A stretch of DNA of 64,000 bases from an uncultured Bacteroides sp. (GCA_900766005.1 CAAFTU010000030.1:37195-101194); one strand, 5' to 3'; counted from the first letter of the stretch, positions 1 through 9,310 are shown. The notes: generated from the sequence alone by a model not told the origin. Numbers and translations are program-made.

Positions 1-26
1 TTCTGTGAAGAGAATAGTATGAAAGT

Positions 27-530
27 CTAGCGAAAATCTTTCAGTCTCTTTTGTAAGATTTGCCGGGTGAAAAAAATCCGGCTCTTAACGGTTCCTATCG
101 GAATATCCATTTTGATAGCTATTTCTTTGTATTTGAATCCGGATACATACATCATAAGCGGAAGCTTGTATTCTTGCGGAAGTTCATTAACTATTTGGTG
201 GATTTCTTTTAAGTCGTATGCTTTTTCGATGTTGATGTTATCATATTCATATGGCAAATCGATGTGATAATCATGATGCTGCTTGTTAATCATCGTTTGT
301 TCGCGTACCAGTTTTCGGTAGTTGTTGACAAACACATTATACATGATTGTGAAAATCCATCCTTTAAAATTGGTTTTAGGGGCATATTTCTCTTTGTTGT
401 CCCACGCTTTCAGTGAGGTTTCCTGCAGCAAGTCATTCGCTTCCTCAGGATCAGCTGTCAGTTTAAATGCGAAACGGAGTAGTTCATCTTGTACGCCTAC
501 CAAATCGTTTTGGAAGCTAAAACTTTTCAT
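27..530 (-). CDS. ECF-type RNA polymerase sigma factor
   Basis: A 167-residue sigma-70 family protein of ECF size. Region 2 covers about residues 12-75 (LLRFAFKLTADPEEANDLLQ through FKGWIFTIMYNVFVNNYRK). Region 4 covers about 110-165 and includes the helix-turn-helix stretch YKEIAIKMDIPIGTVKSRIF. The open frame runs upstream to 758, but that extension is low-complexity and unlike sigma factors. The ATG at 528-530 (MKSFSFQND) is preceded by a purine-rich AAGAAAGAA ribosome site. ECF factors redirect RNA polymerase to a small regulon and are usually held by an anti-sigma factor. No partner is visible because the gene ends 26 nt from the window edge. It is divergent from the methyltransferase gene. 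The family is sure; the signal and regulon are unknown. Confidence 0.92.
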   Translation of the reverse strand: MKSFSFQNDLVGVQDELLRFAFKLTADPEEANDLLQETSLKAWDNKEKYAPKTNFKGWIFTIMYNVFVNNYRKLVREQTMINKQHHDYHIDLPYEYDNINIEKAYDLKEIHQIVNELPQEYKLPLMMYVSGFKYKEIAIKMDIPIGTVKSRIFFTRQILQKRLKDFR

Positions 531-742
531 GTGCAATTCTTTCTTAATAAATAATCGTCGTAATTTTTTGTGCTGCAATGTTAGTGATTGTTTGCTTTGT
601 GTGCAGGGGGATAACCAACTTTGAATAGGGGGAAAACTGACAGTTGATAGTTTTCGGGTGTTTTTTAGTCTGTTTTCAGGTGTTTTTGCTGGATGTGTGG
701 ATGAAAACATCCCATTATCGCCCCGTTCTTTAAACCAATCTG

Positions 743-773
743 TTGGAGCAAAAGACAAAAAAAAGTATCTTTG
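743..773 (+). promoter_or_regulatory. Bacteroides-type promoter of the methyltransferase gene
   Basis: A -33 TTG(G) at 743-746 and a -7 box TATCTTTG at 766-773 are separated by about 20 bp, the spacing typical of the Bacteroides primary sigma factor. The predicted start is about 25 nt upstream of the ATG at 805. Confidence 0.7.
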
Positions 774-804
774 ACCTCTCCAAGAAACTATAAATATAAG
801 TTCT

Positions 805-2004
805 ATGCAGCTTTCCTTACAGACTCAGTCTTTTATTCGTGAGCACCAGCGAGATGATGTGCGCACATTGGCTTTACAGGCCGCTAAATATCCCGATGTT
901 GACATGCCTGTGGCCATCACTCAGATAGCCGGACATCAGATGGCAACCGAGAAGATTCCTTCGTGGAGTGCCATTGAGGGAGTGTGGTATCCTAAACACA
1001 TTTCGTTGGAACAATGTTCATCGGAAATCACAGCTCGCTATAAGGCAACGCTTGTGGAGGGCGATTCATTGACTGATCTTACCGGCGGATTCGGCATTGA
1101 CTGTTCCTTTTTGGCTACTCGTTTCCGTAGGGTGACATACGTAGAAAGGCAGGAAGAATTGTGCGAAATTGCAGCACACAACTTCCCTTTATTCCATCAG
1201 CCGCATATTGCGGTGTGTCATGCCGATGGGGTAGAGTTTCTGCATGCCATGCCGCCAGTGTCTTGTATTTTTTTGGATCCTGCCCGACGAAATGAACAAG
1301 GGGGGAAAACGGTGGCCATAGCCGATTGTGAACCGGACGTGGCCCGTTTGGAAGATGTGTTGCTTGAGAAAGCGCAGCAGGTGTTGGTGAAACTGTCTCC
1401 GATGCTCGATTTGTCGCTGGCCTTGAAAGAACTCCGGTATGCGAAAGAAGCGCATGTTCTTTCTGTCAATAACGAGTGTAAGGAGTTACTGTTGCTCCTT
1501 GACTCTCGCTCTCCGGTGGAGGAAATTCCCATCCATTGCGTGAATCTTTCTGCCAAAGGGAATAGAGCCGACCAGCATTTTGTTTTTACGCGCGAGGAAG
1601 AGATGAACAGTGCATGCGACTATACGCACACGGTGGGCACTTACCTTTATGAACCCAATGCTTCGTTGCTGAAAGCCGGTGCTTTCCGCAGTCTGGCTGC
1701 TGCTTTCTCTTTGAAGAAACTGCATCCCAACAGCCATCTTTATACGTCCGATACATGGATGGATGCTTTTCCCGGCAGAGCTTTCCGTGTGATTGGGCAG
1801 TGTGGCTTTGGCAAGAAAGAGATGAAGGAACAGCTGGGCAGCCTGAAGAAAGCCAATCTGGCAGTGCGTAATTTCCCGGCTTCAGTGGCTGAGTTGCGTA
1901 AGCGTCTTAAACTGGCTGACGGAGGGGATAACTATCTTTTTGCCACTACACTGAATAATCAGCAGAAAGTGCTGATTTGTACAGTGAAGGCGGCAGAACT
2001 GTAA
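805..2004 (+). CDS. THUMP-like domain class I SAM-dependent methyltransferase
   Basis: A 399-residue protein with a Rossmann methyltransferase core. Motif I is LTDLTGGFGIDCSFLA at about residues 91-106, an acidic residue ending the second strand is in VTYVERQ, and the motif IV-like DPARR is at about 157-161. The C-terminal third resembles the THUMP-like domain found in Bacteroidetes proteins of this architecture. Such proteins are predicted nucleic-acid (probably RNA) methyltransferases; the modified base is not known. DPARR in place of the usual (D/N)PPY leaves the target atom uncertain. It has its own promoter and is not obviously in an operon with the antiporter downstream, which also has one. 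Confidence 0.82.
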   Translation: MQLSLQTQSFIREHQRDDVRTLALQAAKYPDVDMPVAITQIAGHQMATEKIPSWSAIEGVWYPKHISLEQCSSEITARYKATLVEGDSLTDLTGGFGIDCSFLATRFRRVTYVERQEELCEIAAHNFPLFHQPHIAVCHADGVEFLHAMPPVSCIFLDPARRNEQGGKTVAIADCEPDVARLEDVLLEKAQQVLVKLSPMLDLSLALKELRYAKEAHVLSVNNECKELLLLLDSRSPVEEIPIHCVNLSAKGNRADQHFVFTREEEMNSACDYTHTVGTYLYEPNASLLKAGAFRSLAAAFSLKKLHPNSHLYTSDTWMDAFPGRAFRVIGQCGFGKKEMKEQLGSLKKANLAVRNFPASVAELRKRLKLADGGDNYLFATTLNNQQKVLICTVKAAEL

Positions 2005-2038
2005 CTCTTAGCTTGCAGGCAGGGCAGAACAGGGTATT

Positions 2039-2072
2039 TTTGCTGCACAAATGGTTAAAATATTTATCTTTG
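2039..2072 (+). promoter_or_regulatory. Bacteroides-type promoter of the antiporter gene
   Basis: TTTG at 2039-2042 and TATCTTTG at 2065-2072 are separated by 22 bp, upstream of the ATG at 2111. Confidence 0.65.
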
Positions 2073-2110
2073 CATCCGGAATAAACGAATAATCTACAAA
2101 AGATAAGAAT

Positions 2111-3079
2111 ATGAATATACTTTTTTTAGTCGGAGGACTCGTCCTCATTCTTTTAGGAGCCAACGGACTGACGGATGGTGCAGCTTCGGTGGCCAAACAG
2201 TTTCGCATTCCATCCATCGTTATCGGTCTCACGATTGTGGCTTTCGGAACCTCAGCACCTGAACTGACGGTCAGCGTTTCTTCTGCCTTGAAAGGAAGTG
2301 CGGATATTGCCATCGGTAATGTGGTGGGAAGCAACATCTTCAATACGTTGATGATTGTGGGGTGTACGGCCCTCTTTGCTCCGATTGCTATTACCCGCAA
2401 TACGTTGAAGAAAGAAATTCCGCTCTGCATTCTCTCATCGGTAGCTCTTTGGGTGTGTGCCAACGACGTGTTTCTGGACCATTCGGCCGAAAACATTCTC
2501 AATCGTGCCGACGGCTTGCTGCTGCTTTGTTTTTTTGCCATCTTTATGGGCTATACTTTCGCCATCGCTTTTCCCTCCGGACAGGCATCTGCCGAAGGTA
2601 GCGGAGAAGAAGAAATCAAATTGCTTCCTTGGTGGAAATCGGTGATTTATATTCTCGGTGGTTTGGCTGCGCTTGTGTATGGCGGACAGCTGTTTGTGAA
2701 TGGAGCTACAGGCATTGCCCGCAGTTTGGGAGTCAGCGAATCGGTAATCGGTCTCACCTTGGTGGCAGGCGGAACGTCGCTTCCGGAACTTGCTACTTCC
2801 ATCGTAGCGGCTTTGAAGAAGAATCCGGAGATAGCTATTGGCAATGTGATTGGCAGCAACCTGTTTAATATCTTCTTTGTGTTGGGATGCAGCGCCAGCA
2901 TCACTCCCCTTCATCTCACGGGCATAACCAATTTTGATTTGTTTGCTTTGGTGATATCGGGTATTCTGATGTGGTTTTTCGGCCTGTTTTTTGCCAAGCG
3001 TACCATTACCCGCATGGAAGGCGGAATTTTGGTATTGTGTTATGTGGCCTATACGGCTTACTTGATTTATCAGATTTGA
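2111..3079 (+). CDS. Calcium/sodium (cation) antiporter, CaCA/CaxA-like
   Basis: A 322-residue inner-membrane protein with about ten hydrophobic helices in two homologous halves. The alpha repeats that define the Ca2+:cation antiporter superfamily are clear: GTSAPELTVSVSSAL with GNVVGSNIFNTL at about residues 47-80, and GGTSLPELATSIVAAL with GNVIGSNLFNIF at about 216-250. The acidic residues in PEL form the ion-binding site in known structures. The protein should exchange cytosolic Ca2+ (or another cation) for Na+ or H+. The closest characterised type is the YrbG/CaxA-like K+-independent exchanger. The exact ion pair cannot be read from the sequence. It is monocistronic, with its own promoter and a strong downstream hairpin. 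Confidence 0.92.
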   Translation: MNILFLVGGLVLILLGANGLTDGAASVAKQFRIPSIVIGLTIVAFGTSAPELTVSVSSALKGSADIAIGNVVGSNIFNTLMIVGCTALFAPIAITRNTLKKEIPLCILSSVALWVCANDVFLDHSAENILNRADGLLLLCFFAIFMGYTFAIAFPSGQASAEGSGEEEIKLLPWWKSVIYILGGLAALVYGGQLFVNGATGIARSLGVSESVIGLTLVAGGTSLPELATSIVAALKKNPEIAIGNVIGSNLFNIFFVLGCSASITPLHLTGITNFDLFALVISGILMWFFGLFFAKRTITRMEGGILVLCYVAYTAYLIYQI

Positions 3080-3115
3080 TTGGTTTGCCTGATGAGTATC
3101 AGGCAGAAAGCATAA

Positions 3116-3172
3116 ATGCCCCGTATAAGCAGCTTTTGGTGGAGGTTGGCTTATATGGGGCATGCAGTTTTT
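3116..3172 (+). terminator. Rho-independent terminator after the antiporter gene
   Basis: A 15-bp stem with one G-U pair (3116-3130 with 3149-3163) and an 18-nt loop is followed by a short T run at 3168-3172. A second perfect 7-bp hairpin (GCCTGAT/ATCAGGC, 3087-3104) sits just after the stop codon. Confidence 0.75.
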
Positions 3173-3206
3173 ACGTTTCCTGCGCGGTACTTTAAAGATT
3201 ATCACG

Positions 3207-3214
3207 TATCTTTG
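3207..3214 (+). promoter_or_regulatory. Probable -7 box (TATCTTTG) of the GNAT-parE-coaD operon
   Basis: TATCTTTG lies 24 nt upstream of the ATG at 3239. No clean TTTG -33 element is visible at the expected distance, so only the -7 box is called. Confidence 0.55.
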
Positions 3215-3238
3215 CTACCTCAATCATAAATACGATAT

Positions 3239-4375
3239 ATGGCTGTTACAATAAAAAAAGTCACAACAAAAAGTGAACTGAAGAAATTCATCCGTTTTAA
3301 CTATAGCATGTATAAGAATAATCCTTATTCGGTGCCCGACTTGTATGATGATATGCTCAACACATTCAACAAGAAGAAAAATGCGGCATTTGAGTTTTGT
3401 GAGGCGGATTATTTTCTGGCATACAAAGATGATAAAATAGTAGGACGTGTGGCGGCGATTGTGAATAATCGGGCCAATGAAAAGTGGAATTGCAAGAACG
3501 TTCGCTTTGGATGGATTGATTTCATAGACGATGCGGAGGTGTCTGCTGCTTTGATTCAGACGGTAGAAGACTGGGGTAAGGACCGGGGCATGACGCATAT
3601 TGTGGGTCCGCTCGGCTTTACTGATTTCGATGCTGAAGGAATGTTGGTAGAAGGGTTCGACCAACTGAGTACGATGGCTACCATTTACAACTATCCGTAC
3701 TATCCGGTACACATGGAAAAGTTGGGCTTTGAGAAAGATGCCGATTGGGTGGAATATAAAATTTTTGTGCCCGAAAATATTCCGGATAAGCACAAGCGTA
3801 TTTCGGAACTGATTCAGCGTAAATACAACCTGAAGGTGAAGAAGTATTCATCGGCTAAGAAGATTGCCCAGGATTACGGACAGAAGATTTTTGAACTGAT
3901 GAACGAGGCATACAGTCCGCTGTATGGCTATTCTCCCTTGACGCAGCGTCAGATTGACCAGTATGTCAAGATGTATCTGCCTATTCTCGACCTGCGCATG
4001 GTGACCCTCATCACCGATGCCAATGATGAACTGGTGGCAGTGGGTATTTCGATGCCTTCTTTGGCGGAAGCGTTACAGAAATCGCATGGCCGTTTGTTGC
4101 CTCTGGGATGGTTCTACCTGCTGAAGGCGCTGTTCATGAAACGGCGTGCCAAGATGCTTGATTTGCTGCTGGTGGCCGTGAAGCCTGAATATCAGAACAA
4201 GGGTGTGAACGCCTTGTTATTTTCTGATTTGATACCTGTTTATAAGGAATTAGGTTTTATCTTTGCAGAAAGTAACCCCGAACTGGAACTGAATGGAAAA
4301 GTACAGGCTCAGTGGGATTATTTCGAAACTCAGCAACATAAGCGCCGTCGTGCGTTCATCAAAGAGATAAAATAA
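3239..4375 (+). CDS. GNAT-fold N-acetyltransferase-like protein
   Basis: A 378-residue soluble protein. The C-terminal part (about 180-345) has GNAT-like features, including LLLVAVKPEYQNKGVNALLF, which resembles the acetyl-CoA pyrophosphate-binding motif A (Q/RxxGx(G/A)), and FIFAESNPELELNGKVQAQW. The N-terminal half also reads like a degenerate GNAT domain (YFLAYKDDKIVGRVAAIVN). The substrate is unknown. It is the first gene of a compact operon: parE starts 10 nt after its stop and coaD overlaps parE. Why a probable acyltransferase is tied to a topoisomerase gene is not evident. Confidence 0.72.
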   Translation: MAVTIKKVTTKSELKKFIRFNYSMYKNNPYSVPDLYDDMLNTFNKKKNAAFEFCEADYFLAYKDDKIVGRVAAIVNNRANEKWNCKNVRFGWIDFIDDAEVSAALIQTVEDWGKDRGMTHIVGPLGFTDFDAEGMLVEGFDQLSTMATIYNYPYYPVHMEKLGFEKDADWVEYKIFVPENIPDKHKRISELIQRKYNLKVKKYSSAKKIAQDYGQKIFELMNEAYSPLYGYSPLTQRQIDQYVKMYLPILDLRMVTLITDANDELVAVGISMPSLAEALQKSHGRLLPLGWFYLLKALFMKRRAKMLDLLLVAVKPEYQNKGVNALLFSDLIPVYKELGFIFAESNPELELNGKVQAQWDYFETQQHKRRRAFIKEIK

Positions 4376-4385
4376 GGAAACCGCC

Positions 4386-6290
4386 ATGGAAGAGAACGAA
4401 TTGATATCTGTAGATAATAGTGCTAATTTAGTAGAATATACCGACGATAATATCCGGCATCTGAGCGACATGGAGCATGTGCGCACGCGTCCGGGTATGT
4501 ATATCGGACGTCTGGGGGATGGTGCGCATGCCGAAGACGGAATCTATGTCCTCTTGAAGGAGGTGATTGACAACAGTATCGATGAGTTCAAGATGCAGGC
4601 CGGCAAGAAGATTGAGATTACGGTTGAGGACGGCCTTCGCATCAGTGTGCGCGACTACGGACGGGGCATTCCGCAAGGAAAGCTGATTGAGGCTGTGAGT
4701 GTGCTGAATACCGGTGGTAAATACGACAGTAAGGCGTTTAAGAAGAGCGTCGGACTGAACGGAGTGGGTGTGAAGGCGGTGAATGCCTTGAGTTCCCAGT
4801 TTGAAGTGCGCAGCTACCGGGAGGGAAAGGTGCGCATTGCCAAGTTCTCTAAGGGGATTCTGCTTTCGGATGAAATGCTGGAAACGGAAGAGGAGAACGG
4901 TACATATATCTTTTTTGAACCGGATAATACTTTATTTGTAAACTATAAATTCAAGCCGGAGTTTATTGAGACGATGTTGCGCAATTATACGTATCTCAAT
5001 ACCGGGCTTGCTATTATATATAATGGTCACCGCATTTTGTCGCGCAACGGATTGGTCGATTTGCTAAACGACAATATGACGGCTACCGGTCTGTATCCCA
5101 TTGTGCATCTCAAGGGTGAAGACATCGAGATTGCTTTTACGCATACCAGTCAGTATGGTGAGGAGTACTATTCGTTTGTCAACGGACAGCACACTACTCA
5201 GGGCGGTACGCATCAGAGTGCGTTCAAGGAGCATATAGCCCGCACCATCAAGGAGTTCTTCAATAAGAATATGGACTATACGGATATCCGTAACGGACTG
5301 GTGGCGGCCATTGCCATCAATGTGGAAGAACCGATTTTCGAGAGTCAGACAAAGACTAAGTTGGGCTCTACCAACATGTGGCCGGCTTCTCCGCAGACAG
5401 AAAACCAGCCTGGACCGACGGTCAACAAGTATGTGGGTGATTTTATCAAGACGGAGGTGGATAATTATCTGCATAAGAATACGGATGTGGCGGAGGTGAT
5501 GCAGCAGAAGATTCAAGAGTCGGAAAAGGAACGGAAAGCCATTGCGGGGGTGACGAAACTGGCACGAGAACGGGCCAAGAAGGCGAATCTGCACAACCGG
5601 AAATTGCGCGACTGCCGCATTCATCTGAATGATGCGAAAGGAAAGGGCTTGGAAGAGGAATCCTGTATTTTTATCACTGAGGGAGATTCGGCCAGCGGTT
5701 CCATTACAAAGAGCCGCGATGTGAACACACAGGCGGTGTTTAGCTTGCGCGGTAAACCGCTCAACTCGTTTGGATTGACGAAAAAAGTGGTGTACGAAAA
5801 TGAAGAATTTAATTTGCTGCAGGCAGCGCTTAATATTGAAGACGGACTGGACGGATTGCGGTATAATAAGGTGATTGTAGCAACCGATGCCGATGTGGAT
5901 GGTATGCATATCCGCTTGTTGCTCATCACGTTCTTCCTGCAGTTCTTCCCCGATTTAATAAAGAAAGGGCATGTTTATATCCTGCAGACTCCTTTGTTCC
6001 GTGTGCGCAACAAGAAGAAAACAATTTACTGTTACAGTGAGGAGGAGCGTGTCAATGCGATTGAGGAGCTGAGCCCGAATCCGGAAATTACCCGATTTAA
6101 AGGTTTGGGTGAAATATCGCCCGATGAGTTCAAGCATTTTATCGGAAAGGATATGCGTCTGGAACAGGTGACGTTGAGAAAAACGGATGCGGTGAAGGAA
6201 CTTTTGGAATTTTACATGGGCAAGAATACCATGGAGCGACAGAATTTTATTATTGATAACTTAGTGGTAGAAGAAGATTTGGCATCATGA
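4386..6290 (+). CDS. parE: DNA topoisomerase IV subunit B
   Basis: A 634-residue type IIA topoisomerase ATPase subunit. The GHKL ATPase domain starts with RPGMYIGRLGD and the catalytic-Glu motif LLKEVIDNSIDEF (about residues 56-68), followed by RDYGRGIP and GLNGVGVKAVNALS. The transducer is at about 210-390. The TOPRIM domain has EGDSASG near 430 and DADVDGMHIRLLLITFF near 495. The N-terminal signature and lack of a GyrB-type insertion favour ParE over GyrB. With ParC it decatenates replicated chromosomes and relaxes supercoils. parC is not in the window, although the S41 protease gene next door matches a neighbourhood often seen around parE in this group. The stop overlaps the coaD start (ATGA). 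Confidence 0.93.
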   Translation: MEENELISVDNSANLVEYTDDNIRHLSDMEHVRTRPGMYIGRLGDGAHAEDGIYVLLKEVIDNSIDEFKMQAGKKIEITVEDGLRISVRDYGRGIPQGKLIEAVSVLNTGGKYDSKAFKKSVGLNGVGVKAVNALSSQFEVRSYREGKVRIAKFSKGILLSDEMLETEEENGTYIFFEPDNTLFVNYKFKPEFIETMLRNYTYLNTGLAIIYNGHRILSRNGLVDLLNDNMTATGLYPIVHLKGEDIEIAFTHTSQYGEEYYSFVNGQHTTQGGTHQSAFKEHIARTIKEFFNKNMDYTDIRNGLVAAIAINVEEPIFESQTKTKLGSTNMWPASPQTENQPGPTVNKYVGDFIKTEVDNYLHKNTDVAEVMQQKIQESEKERKAIAGVTKLARERAKKANLHNRKLRDCRIHLNDAKGKGLEEESCIFITEGDSASGSITKSRDVNTQAVFSLRGKPLNSFGLTKKVVYENEEFNLLQAALNIEDGLDGLRYNKVIVATDADVDGMHIRLLLITFFLQFFPDLIKKGHVYILQTPLFRVRNKKKTIYCYSEEERVNAIEELSPNPEITRFKGLGEISPDEFKHFIGKDMRLEQVTLRKTDAVKELLEFYMGKNTMERQNFIIDNLVVEEDLAS

Positions 6291-6745
6291 GAAAAGCGAT
6301 TTTTCCGGGGACTTTCGATCCCTTTACTGTTGGACATTATTCGGTGGTGAAGCGAGCACTCACCTTTATGGATGAGATTATTATCGGAATCGGTATCAAT
6401 GAGAATAAAAAGGCGTATTTCCCGATTGAGAAAAGGGAGGCGATGATTCGGGCTCTTTATAAGGACGAACCGCGTATCAAGGTGATGGCGTACGATTGCC
6501 TGACTATTGACTTTGCTCAGCAGGTAGGGGCGCAGTTTATTGTCCGGGGCATCCGTACGGTGAAGGACTTTGAGTATGAGGAAACGATTGCGGATATCAA
6601 CCGGCAGCTGGCTGGCATTGAAACGATTCTGTTGTTTACCGAGCCCGAACTGACTTGTGTCAGCTCTACCATTGTGCGCGAGCTGCTTTCTTATAAGAAG
6701 GATATCAGTCAGTTTATTCCGGAAGGAATGGACATTACTATATAA
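6287..6745 (+). CDS. coaD: Phosphopantetheine adenylyltransferase
   Basis: A 152-residue nucleotidyltransferase. GTFDPFTVGH at residues 8-17 carries the HxGH-type motif (T/H..GH), and VRGIRTVKDFEYEE plus the SSTIVREL element near the end match CoaD. It transfers AMP from ATP to 4'-phosphopantetheine, giving dephospho-CoA, the penultimate step of coenzyme A synthesis. Length is normal for the family. Its start lies inside the parE stop region (4-nt overlap), indicating translational coupling. A strong terminator follows. Confidence 0.95.
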   Translation: MRKAIFPGTFDPFTVGHYSVVKRALTFMDEIIIGIGINENKKAYFPIEKREAMIRALYKDEPRIKVMAYDCLTIDFAQQVGAQFIVRGIRTVKDFEYEETIADINRQLAGIETILLFTEPELTCVSSTIVRELLSYKKDISQFIPEGMDITI

Positions 6746-6752
6746 AGGATAG

Positions 6753-6777
6753 AGAGTCTTTCCGAGACTCTTTTTTT
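6753..6777 (+). terminator. Rho-independent terminator of the parE-coaD operon
   Basis: AGAGTCT (6753-6759) pairs perfectly with AGACTCT (6765-6771) across a 5-nt loop. Six further Ts follow. Confidence 0.85.
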
Positions 6778-6805
6778 GTTTTAATACGATAAATTATTCT
6801 TGTTA

Positions 6806-8386
6806 ATGAAAAAAAATTGCTTGATAGTTTTTTTGTGTCTGAATGTGATGCTGACTTTACAGGCACAGAACTTCGGTTCTACACCGATGCGCAAGTTGCA
6901 GATGGCAGAGTTTGCCATTTCGCGCTTTTATGTGGACAAGGTAGATGAGAACAAACTGGTGGAGGAAGCCATCATTAAAATGCTGGCAGAGCTGGATCCG
7001 CATTCTACTTATTCCAATCCGGAAGAGGTAAAGAAGCTGAATGAGCCGCTTCAAGGTAATTTTGAAGGTATCGGTGTGCAGTTTCAGATGATAGAAGATA
7101 CGTTGCTGGTGGTGCAGCCGGTGAGTGGCGGTCCGTCAGAAAAGGTGGGAATCTTAGCCGGTGACCGCATTGTGGCGGTGAACGACAGTGCCATTGCGGG
7201 GGTGAAGATGAGCACGGAGGAGATTATGAAGCGTCTCCGCGGGCCGAAAGGGTCGAAGGTAGACTTGACTGTGGTGCGCCGTGGTGTTCAGGATCCGCTG
7301 GTGTTTACGGTGAAAAGAGATAAAATACCCATTCACAGCATGGATGCAGCCTATCTGATAGAACCCAAGGTGGGATATATCCGCATCAACCGCTTTGGGG
7401 CAACAACCTTTGAGGAGTTCAAGGGGGCCATGAAGAGCTTGCAGAAGCAGGGGATGAAGGACCTGATTCTGGATTTACAGGGCAATGGCGGTGGCTATTT
7501 GAATGCGGCTATCGATTTGGCCAATGAGTTTTTGGGCCAAAAAGAACTGATTGTATACACGGAAGGGCGTGCTACAAAACGGAGCAATTTCTATGCCAAG
7601 GGAAACGGTGCCTTTCAGAATGGACGGCTGGTGGTGTTGGTCGATGAATATACGGCTTCTGCCAGTGAGATTGTCAGCGGTGCCGTGCAGGATTGGGACC
7701 GAGGGGTTATTGTAGGACGCCGTTCGTTTGGTAAAGGACTGGTGCAGCGTCCGATAGATCTGCCCGACGGTTCGATGATTCGCCTCACGATTGCCCGTTA
7801 TTATACACCGGCCGGACGTTGCATTCAGAAGCCATACGATGGCGATACTGACTATAATAAGGATTTGATTGACCGGTTCAACCGGGGAGAACTGATGAAT
7901 GCGGACAGCATTCATTTCCCAGATTCGCTGAAGGTGCAGACCAAGAAACTGGGACGTACAGTCTACGGAGGCGGAGGAATCATGCCCGATTATTTTGTGC
8001 CTATTGATACAACGCTGTATACCGATTATCACCGCAACTTAGTGGCCAAGGGAGTGGTCATTAAGTGTACCATGAGATTTATTGAGACTCACCGGAAAGA
8101 ACTGGTGCGCAAGTATAAGTCTTTCGAATCGTTTAATGACAAATTCTCCGTGGATGAGCCCACGATGACTTTGCTGCGTGAGATGGGTGAGAAAGAAGGC
8201 GTGAAATGGAATGAGGCACAGTATCAGAAGTCTCTTCCGCTCATTAAAACTCAACTGAAGGCGTTGATTGCGCGCGATCTTTGGGATATGAATGAGTATT
8301 ATCGTGTGATGAATACAACGAATGAGAGCGTGCTGAAAGCATTGGATATCCTGCATTCGGGAGGGTATGCCAAGAAATTGAAATAA
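6806..8386 (+). CDS. S41 family C-terminal processing serine protease
   Basis: A 526-residue exported protease. Residues 1-20 form a signal peptide ending LQAQ. A PDZ domain follows at about 85-170 (FEGIGVQFQ, GILAGDRIVAVND). The peptidase S41 core contains DLQGNGGGYLNAA, the catalytic serine within TASASE (283-288) and the catalytic lysine in SFGKG (K310). CtpA/Prc-type proteases cleave periplasmic proteins near unstructured C-termini. A TTG codon at 6800 could extend the frame by two residues, but the ATG at 6806 is better placed for the signal peptide. The start is only about 30 nt from the coaD terminator and no clear promoter was found, so partial read-through is possible. Confidence 0.92.
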   Translation: MKKNCLIVFLCLNVMLTLQAQNFGSTPMRKLQMAEFAISRFYVDKVDENKLVEEAIIKMLAELDPHSTYSNPEEVKKLNEPLQGNFEGIGVQFQMIEDTLLVVQPVSGGPSEKVGILAGDRIVAVNDSAIAGVKMSTEEIMKRLRGPKGSKVDLTVVRRGVQDPLVFTVKRDKIPIHSMDAAYLIEPKVGYIRINRFGATTFEEFKGAMKSLQKQGMKDLILDLQGNGGGYLNAAIDLANEFLGQKELIVYTEGRATKRSNFYAKGNGAFQNGRLVVLVDEYTASASEIVSGAVQDWDRGVIVGRRSFGKGLVQRPIDLPDGSMIRLTIARYYTPAGRCIQKPYDGDTDYNKDLIDRFNRGELMNADSIHFPDSLKVQTKKLGRTVYGGGGIMPDYFVPIDTTLYTDYHRNLVAKGVVIKCTMRFIETHRKELVRKYKSFESFNDKFSVDEPTMTLLREMGEKEGVKWNEAQYQKSLPLIKTQLKALIARDLWDMNEYYRVMNTTNESVLKALDILHSGGYAKKLK

Positions 8387-8467
8387 TCAGCATAAGCATT
8401 CATTGTTGCCTTCGACTGACCTGTTGCTAAAACTGTCTGATTTATTATGGAATTATTTCTTTAATTC

Positions 8468-8499
8468 TTTGGTCAATCAATCATTTTCTCCTACATTTG
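8468..8499 (+). promoter_or_regulatory. Promoter of the fumarate reductase operon
   Basis: TTTG (8468-8471), 20 bp, then TACATTTG (8492-8499) match the Bacteroides promoter consensus. The leader to the frdC ATG is about 60 nt. Confidence 0.8.
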
Positions 8500-8568
8500 C
8501 ACTCTATATTAGGTGGAAAACATTGAAATTTTAGTTCTAACAATTAAATAATTTAAATTCAATCATTT

Positions 8569-9273
8569 ATGTGGTTAAGTAATTCATCTGTAGGAAGGAA
8601 AGTGGTGATGAGCGTTACCGGTATCGCCCTTATCCTGTTTCTAACATTTCACATGGCGATGAACCTGGTTGCAATCATCTCGGCTGATGGTTACAATATG
8701 GTTTGTGAATTCCTGGGAGCAAACTGGTATGCATTGGTAGCTACTGCCGGCTTGGCTGCTCTTTTTGTAGTTCACATTATCTATGCGTTCTGGTTGACCA
8801 TGCAGAATCGCAAAGCGCGCGGTAGTGAACGCTATGCAGTAACTGACAAGCCTAAAAACGTAGAATGGGCTTCTCAAAACATGTTGGTGTTGGGTATCAT
8901 CGTTATCGTTGGTCTCGGCTTGCACCTGTTCAACTTCTGGGCTAAGATGCAGTTGCCCGAATTGATGCACAACATGGGTATGCACGCAGATACAGCTGTA
9001 TTGGCTTATGCTGCTAACGGTGCTTACTACATCCGCGAAACATTCTCTTGCCCGGTTTACGTCGTTCTTTACCTGGTGTGGCTGGTAGCATTGTGGTTCC
9101 ACCTGACTCACGGTTTCTGGAGCTCCATGCAATCTCTGGGATGGAACAACAAGGTGTGGATTGATCGTTGGAAATGCATCTCTAACATCTACTCTACTAT
9201 TGTAGTGCTTGGTTTCGCACTGGTTGTAGTGGTATTCTTCGTGCAATCACTGATGTGTGGCACTGCTTGCTAA
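8569..9273 (+). CDS. frdC: Fumarate reductase/succinate dehydrogenase cytochrome b subunit
   Basis: A 234-residue integral membrane protein with five predicted helices (about residues 12-38, 52-78, 103-122, 155-180 and 205-228). Histidines in LTFHMAMN, FVVHIIYAF, GLHLFNFW and WFHLTHGFW are good candidates for ligating two b haems, as in the five-helix dihaem quinol:fumarate reductases. It anchors FrdAB and oxidises menaquinol. It is the first gene of frdCAB, with gaps of 37 nt to frdA and about 38 nt to frdB. In Bacteroides this complex carries out fumarate respiration to succinate and needs haem. Codon use (CGT, GGT, AAC) suggests high expression. Confidence 0.93.
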   Translation: MWLSNSSVGRKVVMSVTGIALILFLTFHMAMNLVAIISADGYNMVCEFLGANWYALVATAGLAALFVVHIIYAFWLTMQNRKARGSERYAVTDKPKNVEWASQNMLVLGIIVIVGLGLHLFNFWAKMQLPELMHNMGMHADTAVLAYAANGAYYIRETFSCPVYVVLYLVWLVALWFHLTHGFWSSMQSLGWNNKVWIDRWKCISNIYSTIVVLGFALVVVVFFVQSLMCGTAC

Positions 9274-9310
9274 ATAGAATATGGTAAATGATTAAATTGT
9301 AAATAAGAGT

